From: Zygnema cylindricum
Lineage: Eukaryota; Streptophyta; Zygnematophyceae; Zygnematales; Zygnemataceae
Direction: 5' to 3'
Assembly: GCA_037447655.1 (NCBI GenBank)
Contig: JBBHKE010000667.1
Span: forward strand, 312,001-359,302
DNA length: 47,302 bases
Shown here one piece after another: positions 14,148 to 24,951 of the stretch. The notes under the pieces are model-generated. The model saw nothing but the letters and a program-made list of their open reading frames with translations, searched no databases and was not told where the DNA came from. The first letter of the stretch is position 1. Every line of letters begins with the position of its first letter. A program made the translations under genes and the position numbers.

Positions 14148-14351
14148 TACACCGCGAATCGTTATTAGCGTTATGAACTCTATATCGGCACCCCCAAAAT
14201 TTTGACATTAATACCTTAAATAGAATAAACTACACTATTTAAGGACGTGGACCATAATCTGCCACGTCTCTTGGCACTAAATTAGAATGAATCACGCTAA
14301 TTTTTTCTTTACACTAATAATTTCTCAACGCTAATAACGATTCGCGGTGTA
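14148..14351. mobile_element. TA-flanked MITE nested in the hAT element (best copy of its family)
   Basis: Positions 14148-14172 and 14327-14351 are perfect inverted complements over 25 bases, starting TACACCGCGAATCG. The outermost TA on each side is probably the duplicated target, as in Tc1/mariner-type elements. The element is 204 bp with no coding capacity. Related ends occur at 16090, 30797, 31313 and 31821. It interrupts the hAT element and is therefore the younger insertion. Confidence 0.85.
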
Positions 14352-14394
14352 AGTATCCGGATATTTATGCGATTTTTTATTTTTTTTTTTTTTT

Positions 14395-14395
<1 letters not shown>

Positions 14396-14429
<34 letters not shown>
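14396..14429. repeat. 34-base C homopolymer following a T run
   Basis: About 17 T at the end of the preceding line run straight into 34 consecutive C. Its length in the assembly is likely unreliable. The minus strand could form G-quadruplexes. Confidence 0.95.
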
Positions 14430-14430
<1 letters not shown>

Positions 14431-14665
14431 TGGCGCGCGCTCAGTGGGGGTGGGGGGGTGGGGGGTTGACGGGGTTCCGTACGATTTACCGTACAATTTT
14501 TTGTACTTTAGCTGTACGTATACCCATTTTTTGCGATATATATCGCGATAATTTATGTTGGTCCCGATACGATATATCGAGGAGTCTGCTCGATCGATAT
14601 TCGATATATTGAATATCGAAATTATCGCGATATGAATTTACCCGATACCCAACACTAATTATTCG

Positions 14666-15373
14666 TTGTTTAGCACGGAGTGAGAGGCTCTCGTTGCAAA
14701 CGGTCAACCGAAACCGTGACCGACCGTTAACCGACCGCCCGCGCCGGATCCCGAACGGATTCGGTTGCCAAATTTTGAGGGCCGGGCGGTTGCGGTCGGT
14801 TGATTCACCAGAATAAAAAAAAAACGGTCGGTTACGGTCGGTCAACCAAAAAACAAAAAAAAAATGAGAATTTTGTACTGTTTATACAATCCAATATTAT
14901 TGTACTTTGTAATCTTTGGTATCGTGGAAGTACGTGACATCATGATTAGCGTCGCAAATCTGACACGGTAGTGACACTATTCATTTCACAAATCTTAGGG
15001 AACGCGACAAAGCGTCGCAAATCTGACACGGTACTGTAGTACACTATTTATTTCGCAAAACATAGGGAACGCGACAAAGCGTCGCAAATCTGACACGGTA
15101 GTACACTATTCATTTCGCAAATCTTAGGGAACGCGACAAATCGTAATTATTGGCTTATTCATACGTGGTACATTAGTTAATTTTGTACTTTTTCGGTTAT
15201 GGGCGGGCACGGTTAGTACCGAGAAATCGAGTTTCGGTTAACTTTTATTTTCGTAAACGCCGGTCGGTTAACGGTAACAATTTTGGAGCGTGACATAACA
15301 CGGTCGGGCGTCGGTTACTCAGATTTTGAAAAAAAAAGAACGGTCGGTTTCGGTTATGTAAAATTTTGACTTC
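14666..15373. other. GGTCGGTT-rich repeat region, no gene
   Basis: Both flanks (14690-14850 and 15190-15360) carry many CGGTCGGTT and AACCGACCG words in both orientations, surrounding a tandem repeat at 14949-15140. It looks like another non-autonomous element whose ends I could not fix. Confidence 0.5.
14949..15140. repeat. three tandem units of 62-67 bp
   Basis: Units start at 14949, 15012 and 15079. Each begins GCGTCGCAAATCTGACACGG and ends GGGAACGCGACAAA. Length differences come from small indels in the middle. Confidence 0.9.
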
Positions 15374-15896
15374 TATTCCCACCGGAGCATTTCCCATTCC
15401 GATGATTTTCCGATTTATGATAAAATATGAAACTTTTAAAATCCTTTGTACGTGCGAAAATATCTTTCTATTTGTCGAACGGCGATCCTTTCATTCATAG
15501 CCTATTCCCACGGGAAAAAAATCACTTCCGCAACTGACGGACGTTGGAATAATGTTCGGCTTTCTATGAAAACCGTACAAACGAACTTCCTCAAAATATT
15601 GCCGGATGTAGAAGTGTACAAACGAACTTCCTCAAAATATTGCCGGATGTAGAAGTCGGGTTAAAGTCGCGTATTTCGCCGAAAAGCTGACGTAGCCAAA
15701 ACAACATCCGAACGGCTATTTCATTAATTCATTGTACTCGCGCGAAACAACTGCAGGACTTTGAACCACCGTCGTCGTCCTTCGAACATTCAATACTGCA
15801 GGTTTGTTTTCGCGCCTATGTTTGATGACGTCGAAACGTGTACGTTTTCCAATGAGTTCTCGGAAAATCAAATGCTCCGGTGGGAATAGGCTATGA
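15374..15896. mobile_element. inverted-repeat element with two alternative left partners
   Basis: TATTCCCACCGGAGCATTT (15374-15392) is exactly complementary to 15870-15888, and pairing resumes after a 10-base gap (15403-15412 with 15860-15869). A second site, 15495-15511, is complementary over 17 bases to 15880-15896. The right end thus pairs with both an outer and an inner left arm. No coding capacity and no clear target duplication. Confidence 0.65.
15575..15656. repeat. exact 41-bp tandem duplication
   Basis: Positions 15575-15615 and 15616-15656 are identical (GTACAAACGAACTTCC...). The exact identity points to a recent event or an assembly artefact. Confidence 0.95.
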
Positions 15897-16089
15897 GAAC
15901 TCTTTTTTTAGAAGAGAATTTAATAGCTGATGATTTCTGAGAAGTACGCGGTTATTTACGCAACGAAAAAGCCGGTCGCTAAGTTTTAGTTAAATTAACC
16001 GATTATCAGCGTGTAAGTGAAAAAGAAATCCACGATTAGCTTTTCCTTTATATTTGCCACAATAGCACTCGTAGTTGGGAAAAGGGATT

Positions 16090-16319
16090 CAGGACCGTGA
16101 ATCGTAAGTAGCGTTAATAATTTTTTCACCACTGAAAACATATTTTCTCCGTACACATTTGTCTAATTTTCAATTTAAGACCGCCATTCGTAAGCTGAGA
16201 ATGTTACCTTTCAATCGCAACCGTCAGATCCACAATCCAGCAAGTGTGTACGGAGAAAATATGTTTTAACTTTTAAGTGACGAAAAAAACATTGACGCTA
16301 ATTACGATTCGCGGTTGTA
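16090..16319. mobile_element. older copy of the TA-type MITE family
   Basis: The right end has GCTAATTACGATTCGCGGTTGTA (in two parts, 16297-16319) and the left end the mirrored ACCGTGAATCGTAAGTAGCG. Inside, AAAACATATTTTCTCC... at 16135-16157 is perfectly complementary to 16245-16267 over 23 bases. About 230 bp, non-coding, ending 270 bases before the HCF101 start codon. Confidence 0.7.
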
Positions 16320-16588
16320 CTTCTGATTCACATGATTAAACTTTAAAGTTTAAACGGGGGAGGACAAGATTTCACGCCTATAGAAATGCACCTATCCGAA
16401 ATATCATATCTGTACTCCATCCACCTGGACTAAAATCCAAAACACTTCAGAGATACTGGTGAAGGGGTGAATTCTTCTTCCAATATTCTTGCAGCTACTA
16501 GACTGCTGCAGTAGAGAGATATCAAAATTCTGCACTCTGTTCATTTCTTTCTCGAAGCTCTCCAGGGGTTTTTTGAAAGACGATCTCT

Positions 16589-19500
16589 ATGGAGGCTGCC
16601 ACGTGGGCGTTGCGGAGTGGTGGCAGCTCTTGCCTGGCTGAAAGAGTTTTCAAATGGCGGTCTTCATCGAGAGGAGAGAGAGGGCAAAAGAGTAAGCAGC
16701 TGTTTAAAGCTTACTTTAGGTTTTTATTTTTTAAGTTGTCAGTTGCAGAATCCACCTGTTGAGCGCCACTGTCCATTTTAAGTCATTATTTATGGTCATG
16801 TGAGGAGATTTCTAGAAGGAACAAATGGAGATTGGTTACAGCTACTCATTCGTGTGGTTCCGGAATTGCAAAGTTTATTTTCTTTATCCTTATCCTTGAA
16901 AAAAAATATTAATTATTAACTAAGAAGAAAAATGTACACGTGGTATTACTAGCCGACTTAAACACAGGTGTAGTTCTTATTCTTATGTGAACTGGAATTC
17001 AATATCGCCGGTTCTTTGGAATGGAGCCAGTTTATTTAACTCATTAACTTGCTTATTACTTAGTAAGCGAGATATTTTAGTAAATAATAAATACATGTTA
17101 ACTTCCATTATTCAGTCTTTTCTCTTCTCTTCATCCTCCTTTTTCGCTCGTTTGTTTCATGCTTGTTCTTCTTTACAATCAATGCATGGTTACTGGGTAT
17201 AGGCTGCCAGGTATTGCCTTGCAGTGGCTTCAGAAACATTCAAACGGAAGCTTCTCTTTCAAAGTTGACTTTATCTTTGCGAATTAGCCACCTTTGTGCT
17301 CCAAGCCTTCATTCAGAAAAGCGACGTTCTACAACAGTTTGTGAAGCCGCTTCTACAATTGCTGCCTCTTCTGGCAAGTTTCTTGTCCTTAGCTCTCAAG
17401 CCTCCCAATACACAGTGTCAACCTATGCATTAGACAATTGCAGAAGGTGGTTTTGCTCAGGAATGTGCTTTAATACGTGAACAATACATTTGTGAATTAG
17501 GCTTGGGCATTTCTGCCTATATAAAACTGCCGGCAGTGGCTGTGAAAACTTTGAAGGTTGCCCATTGTTAATTATCATGCAAGGCCAACAACAAGTCTTT
17601 ATTGAATTCAGAGCACTTCAAGAATGTGTCACTTACTGACGTTTTTATCACCAGGAACGTTATGTATTCGATACACCATATAGTCGAAACAAAGCAAGTA
17701 GCATCTTTATGGAACAAATTGTTCGGAAGTCAAAGATTTGTGGAAAGTACTGGCAGAAAATTTCATAGTGCGTTACATTAAGAGCGCTAGTTCTGCAAAA
17801 AATATGTGGACGTGTTCCGCACATAGCGAAAAAGGAGCTAAATCTTAATGCAAATCATAATTGGAGGTGATATTAAAATAGAGTGTGATTGCCAAACATT
17901 GGAAATATTATGGGGAGAATACCTGACTCTTATTGATGTGCATGGCTTAGGGCTTCAGTAGCAGATGCCGAGAAGGCCGTACTGGGACAGCTGTCACGCA
18001 TTATTGACCCCGATTTTGGAACCGATATTGTGTCCTGCGGATTTATTAAAGATTTGAATGTCGATTTGGAAGAGGGAACTGTTGCATTTCGTCTTGAATT
18101 GACCACTCCGGCCTGTCCTGTTAAAGATGAAGTATGGTTCTGATATCCCAACCTTGACCTTTCTTATATAATTTTTGACTTTTTAAAGTGCAGCAATTAA
18201 ATGCTTAAGTGTTATTGCTAGAGTGCGCCCAATACAGCTGAATGCTTTAACGGGAAATGTGAAAACCCCTTTTCAAGTGGAATATGGTTCAATATAATGT
18301 GTCTTAACAGAAAATTGGATGGTGGGTGTTGGAATGTTGTTATGTTGTTTTGCTGTTATGCACAGTTTGAACGCCAGGCACGGGCATATGTCGGTTCTCT
18401 ACCTTGGGTGAAGGACATTCAGTTAACTATGTCAGCACAAGCGCCAAGACCTCTTTTGCCGCAAGATGTTCCTCTGGGTCTCTCACGTGTGTCCAACATT
18501 ATTGCTGTCTCAAGTTGCAAGGTGAGTTAGACGCCCTTCAACAGTCCTTTAGGAATTTCTTCAGGAGACCTTTTGTGAACAGTTCAATATTGGTGTCAAG
18601 AAACACTAGTACAGGTAACTTGCCGGCAAGAATGATGACGATGATGATTACGATGTTTCTTACTTCCTGTTATCTATCAAGAAAGTAAAAGTCAGTGTTA
18701 GGACAGAGGTGGATGTTACAGAGTCTCCCAGAAGCGAACGCATTTGAGAGGATCTTGCTCAATCTACATTTTGAAGTCTTCAGTTTTAACAAAGCTTATA
18801 TATGCATCTCGTATTCTCCAAACATCATTTGAATTCTACTGTATTCTTGAATGCTGCCTTATAGCGACTAACAACCATAGTTTCATATTAAAGCTAAAGA
18901 CACTGGTAACAGTTACAGCAAGAATATTAATGTCTGTCATGAATTTCTGGAGTTGGCCATGTGATTTGCGAAAATAGGAGAAAACACTTTTTGGATTACT
19001 CGTGTAATTAATGGTTATGGATGGGATATCTCTATGATCTACAAAATTTCGAGTACACAAGAGAAGGATGATGTTGCTGCTCCTGATCTGTACAGATAGT
19101 CCCTGGCTCTTTTTATAATTTATGTTCTTTAAAAGTATATTTTATCTCTGTTTGTTACACACTTGTTCATTTGAAATTGAAACAAATAACTGGAATATCG
19201 CGTTTGTGGTTTCTGATTCAGGGAGGAGTTGGAAAATCTACCGTTGCTGTAAATTTGGCATATTCGCTTTTGGGTATGGGCGCAAGAGTTGGGATTTTTG
19301 ACGCAGATATTTATGGACCCTCTCTTCCCACTATGGTGTCTCCAGAACTCAAAGTGTTGCAAATGGTAAAACGTTTGTCCCACGGGGTTTAAAATTTAGG
19401 AAGGCAGAGAGCCTCCGTGATAGATGCAGTATTGGAGAAGAGGGAGTGGGAGTGGGAGAGAGGAAGGTGTCGAAAAGAACTGAAACCTGATATTTTAAAG

Positions 19501-22500
19501 TTTTAAAAACGGTTTCAGCAACGAGATAACTCCACAAAAATTAGATGTAGACTTGGAAACATAAGGGAAATGAGAACAGACAACATTGGTCAATAAGACA
19601 GGATATTGATGTAGAACAAAGATGACGTATAGCCTTGAAATAGCCTGAAAGAATGCATTTATAAAGCCGAAAGTAGGCTGGTACCCTTATTTTGGGGTAT
19701 TTTGTTTAATTCTTAATTTTCGCTCATTTAGTAGTATTTTTTGCAGACTGTTTCGCAAGTTGTCCTTTGCAAATGCTAAAAACTTGGATGATTGTATGAA
19801 GTTAGCAAAACCCACTAAGCATCAAAGCATTTCCTTAAATCTGGATGCGGAAGTGATCCATACCCATTTTTCCTTCGAGTAACTACTGTCTAAAAACAAT
19901 GGCATCTTAAACTCGTTTGGACCCTTATGCTCACTACAGTGGACGAGTGTATTTTACGTTTTTCAATGCCCAGGATGCTGAAACTCGAATGATTGAGCCT
20001 ACGGAGTACATGGGAGTGAAGCTTATCTCATTCGGTTATGCTGGACAAGGTAGTGCCATCATGAGGGGTCCCATGGTGTCCGGAGTCATCAACCAGCTCC
20101 TTACCACCACCAACTGGTAAGCTGCTGTCACATGGAACAGGAACCCTGTCAGATAATCTCATCACTAAACAACTTGAAACAAACCGGACTAGAAACTGGG
20201 AAGCTGTAACATGGAAGAGAGGCGAGAAGTGAATTTCACATTTGTACATTTATCTATAAATTCAATATTGCGAGCACGAAGTTGAGTAGACTAATACAGT
20301 ATTTTCCACACTACCTCATGCAATCCACTTGATGTTGCGCCATCAAAACTTGTGGCGGAAACAATTTTATGTTGTACATATGGAAATCCCTACTAGTGTG
20401 GCCGAGACTAATTATGGCGAGAGATTTAACACTAATAAACCAACACTGACCTATGGTGAACCAATACTGGAGAAAAATTGTGTAAATATGAAGCTGGAGA
20501 GAAAAATCGCAAATGGAATTGGGGATAGAATACAATGTCATTTTCTTTTTCTCTCTTGAAGCAGTTTAGAATGGTTAAAGGGAATTGAGAAGAGAGAAAA
20601 AAAACTATTTCTTTCCATATGCCTCTTCCTCTCTCAAAATGTCCTCTTGATTGCAGGGGCGAATTGGACTATCTTGTTATTGACATGCCACCTGGAACAG
20701 GCGATATTCAGCTCACTTTATGTCAGGTTAGTTCCAATTTTTCAGTATACTTAGTCTTGGCTACAACATTTACAAGTCTCATACATCCACAGCCAATAAT
20801 GGTGTCCACAACTGAGTAAAACAAGCTTAGTAAAAGTTTGAATTTGAACTCACCGCAGTGGAGTAGTATTGTCCATAAGTTAGTAGCAGATGTATGAATC
20901 TTTCCTCTCTTAATTAGATATACTAACAGTTGGTAATCATCTTTAGTTTGCTCCTATACCTCAGAACCTTACACCGATACAATGTTAGCTTGCTGTACCC
21001 TATCAGATCACTACACTTCCAACCATAAGTGTTATCCACACAATTCATAAACAAATTCCACCTAACGGTTTAAAAAAAAAAAAATAGGAAATTCTGTTTT
21101 TTGAAAAACATGAGTTAGAGTGGAGCGGATCTGGTTTGTAGATATTGTGCTGACATTAGGGCCAATCAATGATGCCAAAACAATTTTAAACTTGCCAATG
21201 CAGTTCTTACTTATACTGAAAATATAAAGGAATTCAGTTTTCTGGGTATTTCAAAATTTGAATTGGACATCTTTGAGTGTCCTTATGTTGTTTTCTCTGG
21301 GGGAATAGGTGATTCCTGTGACAGCTGCCGTGATCGTGACGACACCACAAAAGTTGGCGTTTATTGACGTGGCTAAGGGTGTTCGAATGTTTTCAAAATT
21401 AAAGGTTGGTATTCACTTCTTTGCTTCTGTCCCTCTTGTCCTCCTCCTCTCCTCCCCCCTCCCCCCCTCTCTCTCTCCCTCCCTCCCTCCTTCCTTCCCT
21501 CCCTCCCCCCCTTTCTTTCCCATTGTTCATCTCACGTTCCCTCTATTGACCTGTATCCCAATTTTCTTCCTATTGCTCTCCCCACCCTCCCTCCCCCTTC
21601 CCTTCACCCCCCCCTCTCCTCCTCCCCCTCTCCTTCTCCCCCTCTTCGCCTTCCCCTCTCCCTCCCAATACCTTCCCCTCTCCCCTTCTCTCCTTCTGTC
21701 CTCCCTCACCCAGTTTCGTTGCTGTTTACAGGTTCCCTGCGTGGCCGTTGTGGAGAACATGTGCTACTTCGACGGTGACGACGGTAAACGCTATTTTCCT
21801 TTTGGACGAGGATCAGGAGCAGAAGTGGTACAACAGTTTGGAATTCCTCATCTCTTCGAGATGCCCATTCGACCAGAGGTAGGCTCTTAATTATTGCTGG
21901 ATTTTGAGTTGATGGCTTAGGTTTGAGTCGTGGGCTTAGGTTTGAGTTTTGGGCTTAGGTTTGAGTTTTGGGCTAGGTTTGAGTTTTGGGCTTAGGTTTG
22001 AGTTGTGGGATTAGGTTTGAGTTGTGGGCTTAGGTTTGAGGTTGAAATTTTAATTCAGAATTAAGGTTTGGGATTGACTGCTGGTTTTGAGTTTGGGTTT
22101 GGTCAGAGGTTTTTGTATGGGGACGAGAGTGGGACATAGGAGAGGGGAGAGGTGAAAGTGGAGGTACCTCAAATGTAGGAGAAACATAGAACCATTCAAC
22201 CTGTAAAAAATTCCGTTTGGTCTTACTCTTTCCCTCTCTCCTCTCCCTCTCTCCGCCTCTTTTTACAGCTCTCGGCTGCCGGAGATGCTGGTCAACCTGA
22301 AGTTGTCTCCCACCCTCAAAATGTGGTGGCACAAACTTTTTCGGAAATCGCAGCATGTGTGGTTCAACAGTGTGCCAAACTTCGTCAAGAAGGTATCACT
22401 GCTCACCGTAATTAGTGTGGAAAACTTTAAAATAAGGAAGAAACAAATGCTGTCTAGAAACTGCGGATGCGGTCAAAATTGTAGGAAACATTATCCAAGG

Positions 22501-23926
22501 TTTATGACTTCCTGTTACTTTCCCTTGTTTTTCCATATGCAGTTGCCACGGCGGTGTCATACGAGAAGAACTTTAAGGCAATTAAAGTTTGTGTTCCGGG
22601 CACCTCGGAAACATTTTTCTTGCATCCTGCGACAGTAAGAAGGAACGACCGGTCTGCCCAGAGCATTGTAAGAAAAAAAGTTATATACATTAAAAAAAGT
22701 TTTTCATAAAACCGAAACCTCTAAACCTAACTTCTTATTCTCTTATTATGTATGATGGTTACCTTTTTTGGTTACCCGGTTTCAGACTCCTTAAACATTT
22801 TTAACTTTCTCAAGTCCTCTAATTTTCTTTGTGAAAAGTCCTCAGGTCCTACCTTAGTCGTCAATTCCGGCCAAGAAAACCTCATTTTTATATCCCATGT
22901 GAACCCGCTTTTTTACCGCAGGATGAATGGAGCGGAGAGCAGAAATTGCGATATTCTGACATTAGCGATTCGATCGAACCCGAGGCAATTCGCCCCTTGG
23001 GAAATTATGCTGTGGAAATTACGTGGCCTGATGGTTTTAATCAGGTATATTTGAAGTTAACTTTGGTGTAAATGGGTTTTTGTTTTTTATCGTTTGTCTA
23101 TTCATCTACGTGTTGTTTTTTTCTTTCCGTTCTATAATTTGGTTTGTGATGTTTTTTGGTTATGGAAGTGTAGCTTTTATAATGTTGTCTTTGTTATTTT
23201 GCTGATTGTACAAATAAATACAAAAATGTAGCTATTCGTGATTTTTAAAGTATTTTTCTACGTACACACCAGTTTTGTGTCTGATGCTAAAAACAACTCC
23301 AGTCTAAGTTCCGGCCTTCCTTTCAAGGAGGTCGTCCTTTCATGTGGTTATTTACAAGGATGGGCTCCCTTTTACTGGATAAGATTTGGCACGGGAAATT
23401 TGATTTGGGTTAAATTCTGGTCTGTTGTTGTTAGGTCCATTGGTTTTACTGTAGGCTGAGATTTATTCTCTTTTATATCTGTTTGTTTTGCTTTCGCTTC
23501 TACTAGTTTTTTTTTTTGTTTTCCTCCTTTTGGTTATGTCATTTTGGTCGCTTTTTTTTGTCTATTTTATTTTCCTTCCACATCCCCTTTTTACTAAGGT
23601 GGATTTTGGTTTTTCTAGTGTTTTTCTTAACAGAGTTTATCATCACTCTAAACTCTACTGTTTATTCTAGTAGTGACAAATGGTTATATTGATTCTTTGG
23701 GTCAATTTGTTTTGGATTTTGGAAGATAACAACCGGACTTGTGGGAATTGTCCAGATTGCACCTTTCGACCAACTAATAGAAATGGAGCGATTGGTCGAT
23801 TTGGTTTTATATGAGGAAACCAGTGATTCCGCGACACCTGTCGCGAGTCCGACTGGTGACGGAGCAAATTCTATTTTGGATCATGCAAAAGCGATCAGAG
23901 AGTTGAAAAGTGCAACGACCACATGA
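16589..23926 (+). CDS. HCF101: HCF101, plastid P-loop Fe-S cluster scaffold protein
   Basis: HCF101 (Mrp/NBP35 class) assembles and transfers 4Fe-4S clusters in the chloroplast stroma, chiefly for photosystem I. Thirteen exons: 16589-16691, 17203-17377, 17951-18131, 18366-18521, 19222-19365, 19974-20116, 20657-20726, 21309-21404, 21732-21878, 22269-22392, 22543-22667, 22922-23044, 23756-23926. All joins are GT-AG and keep frame: 585 codons plus TGA. Residues 1 to about 90 ([14 protein letters not shown]..., Ser/Arg-rich, few acids) fit a plastid transit peptide; these first two exons rest on splice phase only. Next are a DUF59/MIP18 domain (about 95-200, [10 protein letters not shown]), the ParA-like ATPase (from 205, deviant Walker A KGGVGKST, then DADIYGP and MPPGTGD) and a C-terminal DUF971 domain (about 447-540). 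Cys148, Cys367 (VENMC) and Cys440 (QQCAK) match the three cysteines conserved in the family. Length is close to the roughly 530 residues of plant HCF101. Donor 1-3 choices are the least certain. Confidence 0.96.
21425..21720 (+). repeat. CT/CCCT tract in HCF101 intron 8
   Basis: Nearly all pyrimidine on the sense strand, running up to the acceptor at 21731. Confidence 0.9.
21912..22042 (+). repeat. about seven tandem 20-bp units in HCF101 intron 9
   Basis: GGGCTTAGGTTTGAGTTNT repeats with single-base variants. It resembles, but is not, a plant telomere repeat (TTTAGGG). Confidence 0.9.
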
Positions 23927-24951
23927 TTGTGGGGTGAGGTTGTACAACATTTTCTTTTGTTGTTTGTTTTTTTATGTTATTCCACGTTTAGTTAAATGAA
24001 GATTTAGAATCAGCCTTATTAGTGTAGGATATCTGTCAGTATCTCTGTCGGTAGTTTATTGTTTTCAGGGAAGTTGTAGCTGATTTTATAAAATGTAGGT
24101 TTTTGGTAGTCCCGTCGTTTTGCGATGAGTCTATTTATGTATCTCTGGGTTTTTTAATAAAGAATTAAGATCCGAAAGAGTTCAAAAGTTGTGTGATGGT
24201 TTGGAGAGGCTAACGAAACAAGAAAGCGTATGTGGATGTGATACTGTGGTGCCACACCCCAGTAACCGGTTCAAATTTTTTAATCCATTAAATTGTACTT
24301 CAGTCAAATATGCTAGATTTTGTACTGCGAAATTTGGTATATTGGAGTTAATTGCATTAGTTTGTGCGAGTTTTTGACCAAAATCATAAAGTAGTGGTAA
24401 TGACACTTAAAGAGGCTTAAAAGTGGCTTAAAAGAGGGCGTGGCAAAATAGTAACGTGTAGTGGATTTTAGTAGATGTTCTCTAACTTTAATAGCTATTA
24501 AGCCTTTACAGTACTGGTACACTCAGTAAAACATTGTCCAGGATTGTTCTCTTATTGAAATTTCGTTTTTTTTTTTTCTGCTAATTCCATTCAGTTCAAT
24601 TAGTGTGGCACTACGGTAGTTCGATTTTCTTCGAAGTTTGATTATTGTATGAGATACAAGTATGTGTGAGCAGTTATTCATTCCTTTCTTGTGACCATTG
24701 ATCTCTGAGAATCAGCTAAAACTTAATGTGGTCTACATTAACATGTCCATTTGCATTCATTTGCATTTCTCATAATAATGTCAAATTCTCTCACTTATTT
24801 TTTTCACTCGGTACGTTTTAAACTGTCCCTCTCTGCTTTTCCCTGCACCTGAACGCACGAGAAAACAAACCGAGCCTCTGGTCAGGCGAGTGCAGAAATA
24901 AGGCCTACAGCCGTACACACTATCCACGAGCTCAAAAAGATGGACCCAAGT
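23927..24951. other. HCF101 3' region and intergenic DNA
   Basis: To about 24180 this should be the HCF101 3' untranslated region. Beyond that the DNA is AT-rich with only short unsupported reading frames and no recognised repeat. Confidence 0.5.
24156..24161 (+). promoter_or_regulatory. probable poly(A) signal of HCF101
   Basis: AATAAA 230 bases after the stop codon, following a T-rich and GT-rich stretch, as expected for a 3' untranslated region. Confidence 0.55.

Larger units (their letters stand above)
14054..14665. mobile_element. hAT-type non-autonomous transposon with perfect 8-bp target duplication
   Basis: ATTATTCG occurs at 14054-14061 and again at 14658-14665. Just inside are perfect 15-bp terminal inverted repeats, TAGTGTTGGGTATCG at 14062-14076 and its complement at 14643-14657. 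An 8-bp duplication and TAGTGTTGG-like ends are the marks of the hAT superfamily. The element has no transposase frame. Its subterminal regions are packed with ATATCGCGATAT palindromes. A second element (14148-14351) is nested in it, and a 34-base C run lies beside that. Confidence 0.88.

Noticed and set aside
17163-17480. HCF101 starting inside exon 2
   Set aside because: That frame has no ATG; a phase-matched upstream exon (16589-16691) supplies the start.
21912-22042. Possible interstitial telomere repeat
   Set aside because: The unit is about 20 bp (GGGCTTAGGTTTGAG...) rather than the 7-bp TTTAGGG.
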